A stretch of 64,000 bases of DNA from UMGS1696 sp964463375 (lineage in GTDB: Bacteria; Bacillota; Clostridia; Oscillospirales; CAG-272), in contig CAYXBQ010000001.1 in the NCBI GenBank assembly GCA_964463375.1, positions 1-64,000 of the forward strand, read 5' to 3'. The notes below the pieces were generated by a model that was given only the letters and a program-made list of their open reading frames with translations, made no database searches and was not told the DNA's origin. Position 1 is the stretch's first letter; the number at the start of each line of letters is the position of its first letter. This document shows positions 49,761 to 58,902 of the stretch, in pieces. The position numbers and the translations under genes were made by a program.

Positions 49761-50891
49761 TTATTCCTGTTCTCGCTCAAAATAATACTTATGGTTATGA
49801 GAGCATATGCTCTGCAAAACGCCTAAACAGATGTACATAGACAGCATAGACGATCCCCCATAGGAGAAAAATGGCAGGGTGATGCCCACTACCGGCATGA
49901 TCGCCAGGCACATCCCGATGTTCTCTAAAGTTTGTGCCAACAGCATTCCCACCATACCCATACACAGGAAGGAGGCATAGGTCTTCCGGCAGTTTTTCGC
50001 CAGCAGAATGATCCGCCAGATCAGGATGGTGATCAGGGCGATATAGGTGAAGGTACCGATAAAGCCAAACTTTTCTGCCAGTACCGAGAACAGGCAGTCG
50101 GATTGTCCTGCCGGCAGCACGTAATATTTACTGCCGCCGGAAAAGCCTGCGCCGCGGAAACCGCCGGATATGATACAGTCTCTACTTTTGATGGATTGAT
50201 AGCCTATGTAATCCGGGTCTAAGTCGGGATTGAAGCCTACTAAGATCCGCTGCTGCTGGTACAGGGCCATATGGTCCCACAGTACCGGAAACAGGATCAC
50301 CACAAGAGCCATTGCGCCGGCTACATACCAGAGCGAGATCCCGGCGCAGAACAGCATCACGGCAAAGATCACGGCATATACCAGCGCCATGCCGTCGTCC
50401 CCGGAGAGGACCACCATGCCGATGATGATCCCACCGTGGATGAGCAGTTGCAGTACGTTGAGCGGATGGTTGATCTTATGCTTGACTCTGTCTAAGTGGC
50501 GAGAAAACGTGATCATGAACGTGATCTTGACAAACTCCGTAGGCTGGATATTCATATTGATGATGGGAATGGAGATCCAGTTTTCGTTCCCCATTTCTCC
50601 TTCCCCAAAGAAGATCACCAGCAGCAGCAGCGCCACCGACACACCAAAGAATATGTATTCCAGTCGTTCGATCAACATATCATAATCGACCATGGAGATG
50701 ATACCCACGCAGAGTAATCCCAGCACCATGGCGAACACTTGGTTACGGGCATAGGCCATACCCGCTTTGTAGGCATCGGCGGAGGCGGCCAGTGTCACCA
50801 CGCTGAGGATACTCAGTGTCATAGCACAAAACAGCATCACCATGTCCAGCTGCCGAACCTTCTCTTTCAGGGTAAGCGAAAACTCCTTCAT
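49761..50891 (-). CDS. FtsW/RodA/SpoVE-family peptidoglycan polymerase
   Basis: A 376-aa SEDS glycosyltransferase with about ten transmembrane segments that polymerises lipid II. Seen: ISIPIINMNIQPTEFVKITFMI (in parts, residues about 106-127), the conserved loop; GDDGMALVYAVIF; and the extracytoplasmic GGFRGAGFSGGSKYYVLPAGQSDCLFSVLAEKFGF (in parts), with the catalytic-loop Asp. It ends with ITLPFFSYGGSSMLS, the family hallmark. RodA, FtsW and SpoVE cannot be separated by reading; no PBP partner lies next to it. Confidence 0.9.
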   Translation of the reverse strand: MKEFSLTLKEKVRQLDMVMLFCAMTLSILSVVTLAASADAYKAGMAYARNQVFAMVLGLLCVGIISMVDYDMLIERLEYIFFGVSVALLLLVIFFGEGEMGNENWISIPIINMNIQPTEFVKITFMITFSRHLDRVKHKINHPLNVLQLLIHGGIIIGMVVLSGDDGMALVYAVIFAVMLFCAGISLWYVAGAMALVVILFPVLWDHMALYQQQRILVGFNPDLDPDYIGYQSIKSRDCIISGGFRGAGFSGGSKYYVLPAGQSDCLFSVLAEKFGFIGTFTYIALITILIWRIILLAKNCRKTYASFLCMGMVGMLLAQTLENIGMCLAIMPVVGITLPFFSYGGSSMLSMYICLGVLQSICSHNHKYYFEREQE

Positions 50892-50906
50892 GCCATCGCT
50901 TCCCCC

Positions 50907-51008
50907 TTATACGGCATCCTGCCAGGGCATATTGCACATCAGATACTGGGATCCGTACAGGCAGAATGTCAAAGGATGCACGAATACCCTTTTTGGTACT
51001 CGCTTCAT
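50907..51008 (-). CDS. Possible 33-aa small protein coupled to proS (TGATG)
   Basis: A short frame starting at an ATG that overlaps the proS stop by one base (TGATG) and ending TAA 15 bases before the ftsW-like start, just before that gene's SD. It fills the gap almost exactly. The peptide MKRVPKRVFVHPLTFCLYGS... is basic at the start with an aromatic, Cys-containing second half (YLMCNMPWQDAV). No known family recognised. Position favours a real coupled cistron; a chance frame remains possible. Confidence 0.4.
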   Translation of the reverse strand: MKRVPKRVFVHPLTFCLYGSQYLMCNMPWQDAV

Positions 51009-52450
51009 CAATATGCAATACCCCAATATACCATCTGCTTGGCCGGCTTGCCGCAGCATACGCATACATCGGACAAATGCTCCTGTTCGAAGGGAACGCA
51101 GCGGGAGCCTACGCCGGTCATTTCCTTGACCTTATCCTCGCATTCCTCATCACCGCACCACATGGCCTTTACAAAGCCGTCGCCGTGGGCAGCCAGCGCT
51201 TCCTTGATCTCCTCGATGGTGGTGCAGGAGTAAGTGCGGTTTTCCCGGTTGGCCAGAGCCTTTTCGTACATACCATCTCGTACAGCCTGCATCTTGGCGG
51301 CGATCACTTCCTCGATGTTCTCCAGGGAAACGATCTCCTTCTCCATATTGTGACGAGTAACAACCACGCACTGACCGGCTTCGATGTCACGAGGACCAAG
51401 CTCGATCCGCACCGGGATACCCTTCATTTCGTATTCCGCAAACTTCCATCCGGGGCTGTTGTCGCTGTCGTCCAGCTTTACGCGGAACTTATTCTTCAAT
51501 CTGTCGTATACGGCACGGTTGGCTTCCAGAACGCCGTCCTTGTGCTGTGCCACAGGAATGATCACCACCTGGATGGGTGCCACGGCCGGAGGCAGTACCA
51601 GACCATTGTCGTCGCCGTGGGTCATGATGATACCACCGATCATACGGGTGGTCACGCCCCAGGAAGTCTGGTGGGGATACTGGAGTTTGTTGTCCTTATC
51701 GGTGTACTGGATATCGAATGCTCTTGCGAAGCCGTCACCAAAGTAGTGGGAGGTACCGGCCTGCAGCGCCTTACCATCGTGCATCATGGCTTCGATGCAG
51801 TAGGTATCTTCTGCACCGGCAAACTTATCGGAAGGTGTCTTTGCACCCTTGACAACGGGGATCGCCAGGTCGTTGATGTGGAAATCTGCGTACACATTCA
51901 GCATACGGATGGTCTCTTCTCTGGCTTCCTCTGCGGTGGCGTGCATGGTATGCCCTTCCTGCCACAGGAATTCACGGCTACGCAGGAACGGACGGGTAGT
52001 CTTTTCCCAACGCACCACAGAGCACCACTGGTTATACAGCTTGGGCAGATCTCTATAGGAACGGATGATATTGGCGTAGTGCTCGCAGAACAGGGTCTCA
52101 GAGGTGGGGCGAACGCAGAGTCTTTCGGTCAGCTCTTCCTTACCACCGTATGTTACCCAGGCTACTTCGGGTGCAAAGCCTTCTACATGGTCCTTTTCCT
52201 TTTGCAGAAGAGATTCCGGGATGAACATGGGCATATACACGTTTTCGTGACCCAGCTCCTTGAAACGGGTGTCTAAGATCTTCTGGATGTTTTCCCAGAT
52301 GGCGTAGCCGTAAGGACGGATGATCATGCAGCCCTTGACGCTGGAATAGTCGATCAGGTCGGCCTTCTTACAAATGTCTGTATACCACTTGGCAAAGTCT
52401 TCGTCCATGGAGGTGATGTCTTCCACGAGCTTCTTCTGGTCTTTTTTCAT
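51008..52450 (-). CDS. proS: Prolyl-tRNA synthetase (type 3/eukaryote-like, ProS)
   Basis: A 480-aa class II aminoacyl-tRNA synthetase without an editing insertion. Seen: SVKGCMIIRPYGYAIWENIQ (motif 1 region), VRPTSETLFCEHYANII (motif 2 region with RPTSE), FLRSREFLWQEGHTMHAT, and HGDDNGLVLPPAVAPIQVVIIP, the late motif 3 to anticodon-binding junction. The C-terminal zinc-type domain has Cys pairs (CGDEECED, then CVCCGKPAKQ) and ends in Tyr (WGIAY), as in this subclass. Start at the ATG at 52450 with GGAG upstream. Confidence 0.96.
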   Translation of the reverse strand: MKKDQKKLVEDITSMDEDFAKWYTDICKKADLIDYSSVKGCMIIRPYGYAIWENIQKILDTRFKELGHENVYMPMFIPESLLQKEKDHVEGFAPEVAWVTYGGKEELTERLCVRPTSETLFCEHYANIIRSYRDLPKLYNQWCSVVRWEKTTRPFLRSREFLWQEGHTMHATAEEAREETIRMLNVYADFHINDLAIPVVKGAKTPSDKFAGAEDTYCIEAMMHDGKALQAGTSHYFGDGFARAFDIQYTDKDNKLQYPHQTSWGVTTRMIGGIIMTHGDDNGLVLPPAVAPIQVVIIPVAQHKDGVLEANRAVYDRLKNKFRVKLDDSDNSPGWKFAEYEMKGIPVRIELGPRDIEAGQCVVVTRHNMEKEIVSLENIEEVIAAKMQAVRDGMYEKALANRENRTYSCTTIEEIKEALAAHGDGFVKAMWCGDEECEDKVKEMTGVGSRCVPFEQEHLSDVCVCCGKPAKQMVYWGIAY

Positions 52451-52504
52451 TTTGTTTGGTCTCCATTCCCGCTGCTAACAGCGAAATATTCTAAGTTGAT
52501 TGTT

Positions 52505-54922
52505 TTACAGTTTTTTCAGCTTGGCGTAGGTCGCCATCAGCTTTTTGGTACCGGCTCCGTCAAAGGCGATCTCATACAGCGTATCCGAGCCCATTTTCTT
52601 CGCAGACAGCACGGTTCCCTCTCCAAAGGTCATATGCTTCACACGATCACCGGCGGACAATATATCGGAAGGTGCATCGGCGGCCACCTTTTTGGCGATA
52701 GCGGACATGGTGGTCACAGGCTTTTTGGTCTCTTCCACAAAGTGGTTGACCGGCTTCACCTTTTGGGGACGAGGCATCCGTTGACGCAGTTCATTGGTAT
52801 TCACCACGTCTGCAGAGACATCCTTGTATTCCTCCGGGATCTCACCGATGAACCGGGACAGCTCGTTGCTGGTGGTACGGCCGTTGATCATCCGTTCTCT
52901 GACGTGGGTCACGATCAGGTTCTTCTTGGCACGAGTGATGGCTACGTATGCCAAACGGCGTTCTTCCTCGATCTCATCCGGATTCATGATGGTCTGGAAG
53001 CTGGGGAAAATGTTATCCTCCATGCCGGGCAGGAACACCACCGGGAACTCCAGCCCTTTGGAGCTATGGATGGTCATAAACACCACCGCATCGGCTGTTT
53101 CATCGTATTTATCCACGTCAGACACCAATGCGATATCCTCTAAGAAGGACAATAGCGTAGGCGCTTCGTTGGCTTCTTCGTACTGTCTGGCGGCGTTGAT
53201 CAGTTCGTCCAGGTTGGCTTTTCGCTCTTCCCTCTCGTTCAGATCCGGCAGCTCGGACAGCATCTTGCTATATCCGGACACCTCGATCACCATTTGGATC
53301 AGCTCCGAAATGGACTTGGTCACGGCGGCCTCCCGCAGCTGGTCGATCATGTACACGAATGCGACCATGGCATTGGCTGTGGCGGGAGAGATGGCGTTGT
53401 ACCGCTTGACGCTCCGCATGAACTCCAGCAGCGGACATCCTTCGGCGTTGGCCAGGGACTCTGCCACCTGTACGGATTTATCGCCGATACCACGGCGGGG
53501 GGTATTGATGATCCGGCGCAGGCGCAGGTCATCGCTGGGGTTGTTGATCAGGGCTAAGTAAGCGACGATGTCCTTGACTTCCATCCGTTCAAAGAACCGC
53601 TGACCACCTAAGATCCGATACGGAATACCGGCTTTGGCGAAGTTCTGCTCGATGCTCCGGGACTGGGAATTCATCCGGTACAGCACGGCAAAATCCTTGA
53701 AGCAGGCTTCTTTTTTCTCTACCTTTTGGGAAACGGTCTCGGCGATGAAACGGGCTTCGTCGTTCTGGTTGTTCAGGCAGCGGACTAAGATCTTATCTCC
53801 ATCGGCACCACCGGTCCACAGGGTCTTGCCCAATCTGCCGCTGTTGTGGGAGATCACGGCATTGGCGGCATTCAGGATCGTTTTGGTGGAACGATAATTT
53901 TCTTCCAGCTTGATCACGGCGGTATTGTCGTAATTCTGGTCGAAATGGAGGATGTTTTCAATAACGGCACCACGGAACTTGTAGATGCTCTGGTCATCGT
54001 CTCCCACTACCATGATGTTCTTATACTTGGCAGAAAGCAGCAGTGTCAGGGTCAGCTGGGCATAGTTGGTATCCTGGTACTCATCCACGCACACATAGCG
54101 ATAGCGGTTTTGCAGGGTGGCACGCACATCCTCACATTCGGTGAGCAGGCGAACGGTCTGCATGATGATGTCGTCGAAGTCCAGCAGGTTCTGGCTGCGG
54201 AGCTTGGCCTGGTACAGCTCATAGATGGCGGCGATCTGTTTATACTTGAAATCCTGACCGGCTTGCTGTGCGTATTCGGTGGGACCGATCAGCTTATCCT
54301 TGGCATGGCTGATGGCGGTCATGACCGTCTTGGCAGGCAGATTTTTGTCATCGATGTTGAGCTGCTTCATACACATGGTGATCTGCTTTTTCACGTCGTC
54401 CGTGTCGCAGATGGTGAAGCTGCGGTCAAAGCCGATCTGGCTGCCGTACTGCCGCAGGATACGCACACAGATAGAATGGAAGGTACCGGTCATGATCTCG
54501 GCGGCTTCCTTGCTGTCTTCGCCGAAAATGGCAGAGATCCGTTCCTTGATCTCACGGGCAGCCTTATTGGTAAAGGTAATGGCCATGACGGTCCAGGCTG
54601 GCGGGGGATTCACGGCGAACCGGGTCAAAAATTCGCCCAGTGCATCGTGATCCCATGTCAGCGCCTGTTCCATTTCCGGCAGCATTGCAGCGGCGTTCTG
54701 GGGGACCACCGGGTCGTGGTAGGCGTTACCGTAGCGGATCAGGTAGGCAAGGCGGTTGACCAGTACGGTGGTCTTTCCGCTTCCCGCACCGGCTAAAATG
54801 AGCAGAGGACCGTTCACCTGGTATACGGCTTCCCGTTGCTTATCGTTGAGTTTGGCGTAATATGTGTCGAATAGTTGACGTTTGCAGGCTAAAAAGCGAG
54901 CTGAAATCTGATTATCGGGCAT
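52505..54922 (-). CDS. pcrA: ATP-dependent DNA helicase PcrA/UvrD
   Basis: An 805-aa superfamily 1A 3'-5' helicase used in repair and in clearing RNA polymerase and RecA from DNA. Seen: LILAGAGSGKTTVLVNRLAY (motif I), AITFTNKAAREIKERI (motif Ia), VDEYQDTNYAQ (motif II), VVGDDDQSIYKFRGA (motif III), NYRSTKTILNAAN (motif IV), MTIHSSKGLEFPVVFLPGME (motif V) and RRLAYVAITRAKK (motif VI). The C-terminal end binds RNA polymerase in relatives (tudor-like GDRVKHMTFGEGTVL near the end). Start at the ATG at 54922; a GTG at 54934 is the alternative. Confidence 0.96.
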   Translation of the reverse strand: MPDNQISARFLACKRQLFDTYYAKLNDKQREAVYQVNGPLLILAGAGSGKTTVLVNRLAYLIRYGNAYHDPVVPQNAAAMLPEMEQALTWDHDALGEFLTRFAVNPPPAWTVMAITFTNKAAREIKERISAIFGEDSKEAAEIMTGTFHSICVRILRQYGSQIGFDRSFTICDTDDVKKQITMCMKQLNIDDKNLPAKTVMTAISHAKDKLIGPTEYAQQAGQDFKYKQIAAIYELYQAKLRSQNLLDFDDIIMQTVRLLTECEDVRATLQNRYRYVCVDEYQDTNYAQLTLTLLLSAKYKNIMVVGDDDQSIYKFRGAVIENILHFDQNYDNTAVIKLEENYRSTKTILNAANAVISHNSGRLGKTLWTGGADGDKILVRCLNNQNDEARFIAETVSQKVEKKEACFKDFAVLYRMNSQSRSIEQNFAKAGIPYRILGGQRFFERMEVKDIVAYLALINNPSDDLRLRRIINTPRRGIGDKSVQVAESLANAEGCPLLEFMRSVKRYNAISPATANAMVAFVYMIDQLREAAVTKSISELIQMVIEVSGYSKMLSELPDLNEREERKANLDELINAARQYEEANEAPTLLSFLEDIALVSDVDKYDETADAVVFMTIHSSKGLEFPVVFLPGMEDNIFPSFQTIMNPDEIEEERRLAYVAITRAKKNLIVTHVRERMINGRTTSNELSRFIGEIPEEYKDVSADVVNTNELRQRMPRPQKVKPVNHFVEETKKPVTTMSAIAKKVAADAPSDILSAGDRVKHMTFGEGTVLSAKKMGSDTLYEIAFDGAGTKKLMATYAKLKKL

Positions 54923-54957
54923 GTCTGGTCTCACTTCTATAAAATTATACAGTATAT

Positions 54958-54986
54958 ATTATACCACAGATTTCCCGCTTTATCAA
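54958..54986 (-). promoter_or_regulatory. Sigma-A promoter of pcrA
   Basis: TTGATA (54981-54986), 17 bp, TATAAT (54958-54963) on the minus strand, 35 bases before the start. Confidence 0.7.
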
Positions 54987-55100
54987 GATTGCCCGGCGAA
55001 ATTCGCAAAAGTCAATTTGCACAGTTTTTTTGTTTTTTATCGGCCATTTATGTCACTTTCATAAATTCACAAAATTGGTGTGATTTTTTTGGCAAGGGTA

Positions 55101-55128
55101 TTGACTTTTTTGCCTTTTTCGTTATACT
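55101..55128 (+). promoter_or_regulatory. Sigma-A promoter of the FAD oxidoreductase gene
   Basis: TTGACT (55101-55106), 16 bp, TATACT (55123-55128), 47 bases before the ATG. Confidence 0.65.
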
Positions 55129-55175
55129 ATTTCATAAGAGTATTCCAATAGATTTCACGATAGGAGGGATAACAT

Positions 55176-56453
55176 ATGCAAACGATCCATACATTTCGAC
55201 CGGCTGTGATCGAGGAGACCTACGATCTCTGCGTGGCCGGCGGTGGCTTGGCCGGGGTCATGGCAGCTGTTTCTGCGGCCAGAGAGGGCTGTCGGGTGAT
55301 CCTTGTAGAGAAGTACGGTTTCCTGGGCGGTATGGCTACGGCAGGACTGGTGCATCCGTTCATGGGCTACTGGGAGCATGGCTCTAAGAAGGTCGCCAAT
55401 GCGGGGCTATTCTTGGAGATGATCCGTCGAGTATACGAGGTAGGTGGCACGAATGCGCCCACTTCCACCATGTATATGGAAGAATTCATGAAGCTGGTGC
55501 TAGACAGAATGTGCCGAGAGGCCGGTGTGCGGGTGCTGTTCCATGCGAAGGTGACCGATGTGGACTATACAAACGGTGTGGTCAAGTCCATCACGGTGGG
55601 CACGGTCAGCGGCAACATCAAAGTACGAGCGGATTACTACATCGATGGCACGGGCAATGGAGATCTGTGTGCCTTTGCTGGGCTGCCCTACAAGCTGGGT
55701 CGGGAGGAAGACGGGCTTTGTCAGCCTATGACCCTGTGCTTCCGTCTGGCAAACGTGGACTGGAGCCGGATCGATATGGGCAAATTACAAGCGCTGTATA
55801 AAGAAATGCGGTTGTCCGGCCAGATCCAAAATCCCAGAGAAGATGTGTTGATCTTCCATATGCCGGTGGAGAACATCATGCATCTGAACACCACCCGGAT
55901 CGTCGGGAAGAATCCTGTAGATATTTTTGACTACAGCGATTCGGAGGCGGTGGCCAGAGAGCAGGTCTATGAGATGTACCGGTTCCTAAAGGACAACATT
56001 CCCGGTATGGAAAATTGTGCGCTCACCATGTCTGCACCGGAGCTTGGCATTCGAGAAAGCCGTCGGATCTGCGGGGAATATGAGATCTCCACCGAAGATA
56101 TTGTAGAGGCAAGAAAGTTCGATGACCGGATCGCTCGTGGGACCTATGAGATCGACATCCACAATCCGGCCGGTACGGGGACCTATCACCGTGGCATTCC
56201 GGCAAACGACTACTACACGATCCCCTATCGTGCGCTGGTACCGGCGGGGACTGCCAATGTGCTGGTAGCAGGGCGGCCGATCTCTTCTACCCATGAAGCA
56301 CACTCTTCGTTCCGGATCATGCCCATCACCACTTGTATCGGGGAGGCGGCAGGGGCTGCGATTGCACTGGCGAAGCAGAACGACTGTCGGACTATGGATG
56401 TGCCTATGCAGCGGCTCCAGGATCTGCTGACGGATCGGGGTGCGTTGGTGTAA
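55176..56453 (+). CDS. FAD-dependent oxidoreductase
   Basis: A 425-aa cytosolic flavoprotein of the FAD-oxidoreductase group that includes succinate-dehydrogenase-like and sugar-linked enzymes. Seen: the dinucleotide motif CVAGGGLAGVMAAVSAAREG (residues about 18-37), LVEKYGFLGGMATAGLVHPF after it, YYIDGTGNGDLCAFAGLPYKL (substrate/FAD site) and SSTHEAHSSFRIMPITTCIGEAAGAA near the C-terminus. SD GGAGG lies before the ATG. The 3' end shows a tandem 15-nt repeat that includes the stop codon (56445-56474). A solute-binding-like lipoprotein starts 40 bases further, so the two are one unit. Confidence 0.88.
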   Translation: MQTIHTFRPAVIEETYDLCVAGGGLAGVMAAVSAAREGCRVILVEKYGFLGGMATAGLVHPFMGYWEHGSKKVANAGLFLEMIRRVYEVGGTNAPTSTMYMEEFMKLVLDRMCREAGVRVLFHAKVTDVDYTNGVVKSITVGTVSGNIKVRADYYIDGTGNGDLCAFAGLPYKLGREEDGLCQPMTLCFRLANVDWSRIDMGKLQALYKEMRLSGQIQNPREDVLIFHMPVENIMHLNTTRIVGKNPVDIFDYSDSEAVAREQVYEMYRFLKDNIPGMENCALTMSAPELGIRESRRICGEYEISTEDIVEARKFDDRIARGTYEIDIHNPAGTGTYHRGIPANDYYTIPYRALVPAGTANVLVAGRPISSTHEAHSSFRIMPITTCIGEAAGAAIALAKQNDCRTMDVPMQRLQDLLTDRGALV

Positions 56454-56474
56454 AATACATTGGTGCAAAATACA
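56445..56474 (+). repeat. Tandem 15-nt direct repeat at the end of the FAD gene
   Basis: TTGGTGTAAAATACA (56445-56459) is followed immediately by TTGGTGCAAAATACA (56460-56474). One base differs. The first copy contains the TAA stop of the FAD gene. Confidence 0.85.
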
Positions 56475-56493
56475 AAAGAAAGGTATTTATAAA

Positions 56494-57966
56494 ATGAAAA
56501 GAATTTGGATATGTCTGTTGGCGGCTATGCTGCTGGCTTCCTGTGGGACAGGCACGGTGGAAGACACCACGACGGATAACAACGACAATGGCGCAGATAC
56601 AACGGAAACAGCCGGGGAAACGGAAACCACTGTGGATGATCTGTTCCTTGTAACAAAGGAAGACAATGGTGGCAAGACCTTTACCCTGCTCACCACCGAG
56701 ACACAGCAGTACGAATACGATGCGGTGGAGATGAACGGGGACGTTGTGAACGATGCGGTGTACAACCGGAACATGGCGGTCGAGGAGCTTTTGGGGATCG
56801 ATTTCGAGTTCGTCTACAAGCCCGGCGACTGGGCCAACCGAAAATCCTATTGCCAGCTCATTCAAAACAGCATTATGGCAGCGGACGGTGCATTCGATAT
56901 CGTATCCGGCATGATCTCCTGTGTGCAGCCCATCGCCTCCACACAGATCTTCATGAATGTATATGACGTACCGGACATTCATCTGGACAATCCCTGGTGG
57001 GTATCCGAATTGCAGGATGGATTGACCATTAGCGGCAAGCTGATCGGTTTCATTGGCGATATGTCGCTGTCCATGTACAAGGGGCTGTCGGTGATCTACG
57101 CCAATCTGCATCTGTTAGAGGATCGCAACATGGAGGATCCCTACGCACTGGTACTGAACAACGAATGGACGCTGGATAAGATGATAGAGGTGGCCGGTGG
57201 TGCCGGGCAGGATCTGAACGGAGACGGCAAGTTTACATTGGGGGATGATCTATATGGTATGATCATTTACGAGGTGGCATACCGTTCCGTACAAGCGTCG
57301 CTGGACATCCAGGCGGTCGGTCTGAACGAGGATGGTGTTCCTACGATCAATCCGCTGGGCGACAAGATGTCTACGGCTGTCGATAAGCTGACTGCCTTCC
57401 TCAAGATCGACGATGTGCTGTGCGAAAACCAAAGCACCGAGGAACGCAGCATCGTCAATGGATATTTTGCTGCCGACAAGGTATTGTATTACATGACCAA
57501 GCTGGAGAGCCTGGACGACCTGCGGGATATGGAAAGCGATTTTGCTATTCTGCCCTACCCCAAATATGATGCCGATCAAGATAAGTACCTGACGCTGATC
57601 GCCACTGCTTCGCAAATGACCTACATTCCCACCACTACCAACGATGTGTCGCTGGCCGGCAAGGTCTGTGAGGCACTGAGCTACTACAGCTACAAGGATG
57701 TGGTACCTGCTTACTATGATGTGGCGCTGAAGAATAAGTACAGCCGGGACGAGAACACGCAGAAAATGCTGGACATCATTCGTGCCGGTGCCGTGATGCC
57801 CTTTGAATATGCATATTCCACGGTGATCGGTGGGAAGGTATGGCCGAATATGCTGCTGTGCAACGCATCCCTGAATGAAGACGGAAACGTTGCTTCTCTG
57901 CTGGCTTCCATGGAGTCGGTTTGGGAAAGCTCTATCGAAGAAGTTATGGAAACATACACGGATTGA
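56494..57966 (+). CDS. Large solute-binding-like lipoprotein
   Basis: A 490-aa exported lipoprotein. Seen: signal peptide MKRIWICLLAAMLLASCGTG with lipobox LLASC (Cys 17), an Asp/Thr/Glu-rich linker (residues about 20-48), then a mature part typical of family 1 extracellular sugar-binding proteins (DGAFDIVSGMISCVQPIAST; NNEWTLDKMIEVAGGAG; DLNGDGKFTLGDDLYGM, an EF-hand-like D-x-N-x-D-x-K loop; FAILPYPKYDADQDKYL). Such proteins bind oligosaccharides for ABC importers, but no permease genes are near. A related lipoprotein lies at 60007-61506. Start at the ATG at 56494, with AAAGG upstream. Confidence 0.85.
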   Translation: MKRIWICLLAAMLLASCGTGTVEDTTTDNNDNGADTTETAGETETTVDDLFLVTKEDNGGKTFTLLTTETQQYEYDAVEMNGDVVNDAVYNRNMAVEELLGIDFEFVYKPGDWANRKSYCQLIQNSIMAADGAFDIVSGMISCVQPIASTQIFMNVYDVPDIHLDNPWWVSELQDGLTISGKLIGFIGDMSLSMYKGLSVIYANLHLLEDRNMEDPYALVLNNEWTLDKMIEVAGGAGQDLNGDGKFTLGDDLYGMIIYEVAYRSVQASLDIQAVGLNEDGVPTINPLGDKMSTAVDKLTAFLKIDDVLCENQSTEERSIVNGYFAADKVLYYMTKLESLDDLRDMESDFAILPYPKYDADQDKYLTLIATASQMTYIPTTTNDVSLAGKVCEALSYYSYKDVVPAYYDVALKNKYSRDENTQKMLDIIRAGAVMPFEYAYSTVIGGKVWPNMLLCNASLNEDGNVASLLASMESVWESSIEEVMETYTD

Positions 57967-58043
57967 GAAAACACATGCGTTCCCGCAGATACAGCTTGTG
58001 ACCTTCGTTTATTACGATAGCAAAATCGTATAAAGCAAAAGAC

Positions 58044-58093
58044 AAACGACCGCTATGTCTCGTAAACAGAGAGACACACAGGCGGTCGTTTTG
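58044..58093. terminator. Bidirectional terminator between lipoprotein and SGNH genes
   Basis: AAACGACCGC (58044-58053) pairs with GCGGTCGTTTTG (58082-58093), with an inner GTCTC/GAGAC stem. Both ends are A/T-rich. Confidence 0.8.
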
Positions 58094-58149
58094 TTTATAT
58101 GTTTATACTTTGCGATAGTTCGCAAGGTGATAGATCACAATGCGGCAGA

Positions 58150-58806
58150 TCACAGCTTCAACAGATAGTGATACAGCATGGTCGCCATCTTTTCGTGACC
58201 GGCATCGTTGGGGTGCAGGCCGTCGGGGCAATAGGTCTGCTGGATCACGGACACTCTGGGCTGGATCCCGCTTTCGGCAAACAGATCCAGTACCGGCAGC
58301 GAATACCATTCGGCCACGGTGCGCAGGATGTCTACGTACTCCTTCAGGGTGCCGACCGGTGCGGGCTTGTTGTCGCCGCAGGGGTTATCCTCGGTGAGAC
58401 GATGGAGAGGGGTCATGATGACGATGGTCTTGTCATAGAAGCGTTCTACCAGGCGGTTCATCAGGTAGTGGCAAGCACCCCAATAGGTGGCAGGGGTACG
58501 ATCATCGGGGGTTCCCAGCGGTGCATCGCCGTGGCCAAAGTCGTTGGTGCCGCCAAATACCACTACGATGTCCGCGTCGCCGTCCAGCTCTTCTACTCTG
58601 GCGCAGTAGTCCAGATCAAAGGTATTGTTGGGAGAAACGACGCTCTGTCTGGCGATACGGGTGCCGCTGATGCCGTAGTTCTTGACTTCCCGCAGACCGG
58701 CCATCTGTGCCAGCCGGTTCAAGTAGATGTTTTTTTCTTCGCTGACGCCTACGCCCTCGGTGATGCTGTCTCCCAGAAACACAGCTTTCTTTCCGGTAAG
58801 TTCCAT
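58150..58806 (-). CDS. SGNH/GDSL hydrolase
   Basis: A 218-aa cytosolic esterase-like protein. Seen: block I VFLGDSITEGVG with the catalytic Ser (residues about 8-19), block III-like VVVFGGTNDFGHGDAP with the Asn of the oxyanion hole, and block V DGLHPNDAGHEKM with the Asp and His of the catalytic triad. These proteins deacetylate or deacylate sugars and lipids; the substrate is not readable, though neighbours suggest carbohydrate esters. Start at the ATG at 58806, with GAGGAT upstream; an in-frame ATG at 58830 would precede the SD. Confidence 0.88.
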   Translation of the reverse strand: MELTGKKAVFLGDSITEGVGVSEEKNIYLNRLAQMAGLREVKNYGISGTRIARQSVVSPNNTFDLDYCARVEELDGDADIVVVFGGTNDFGHGDAPLGTPDDRTPATYWGACHYLMNRLVERFYDKTIVIMTPLHRLTEDNPCGDNKPAPVGTLKEYVDILRTVAEWYSLPVLDLFAESGIQPRVSVIQQTYCPDGLHPNDAGHEKMATMLYHYLLKL

Positions 58807-58902
58807 AGATATATCCTCTTTTTCTTTCACACATTAGATTTTCCACTGAAGTCAATACTGACTTAAGGATCGCATCCATTGTAGCACAGCAGGCGGCAAT
58901 TG

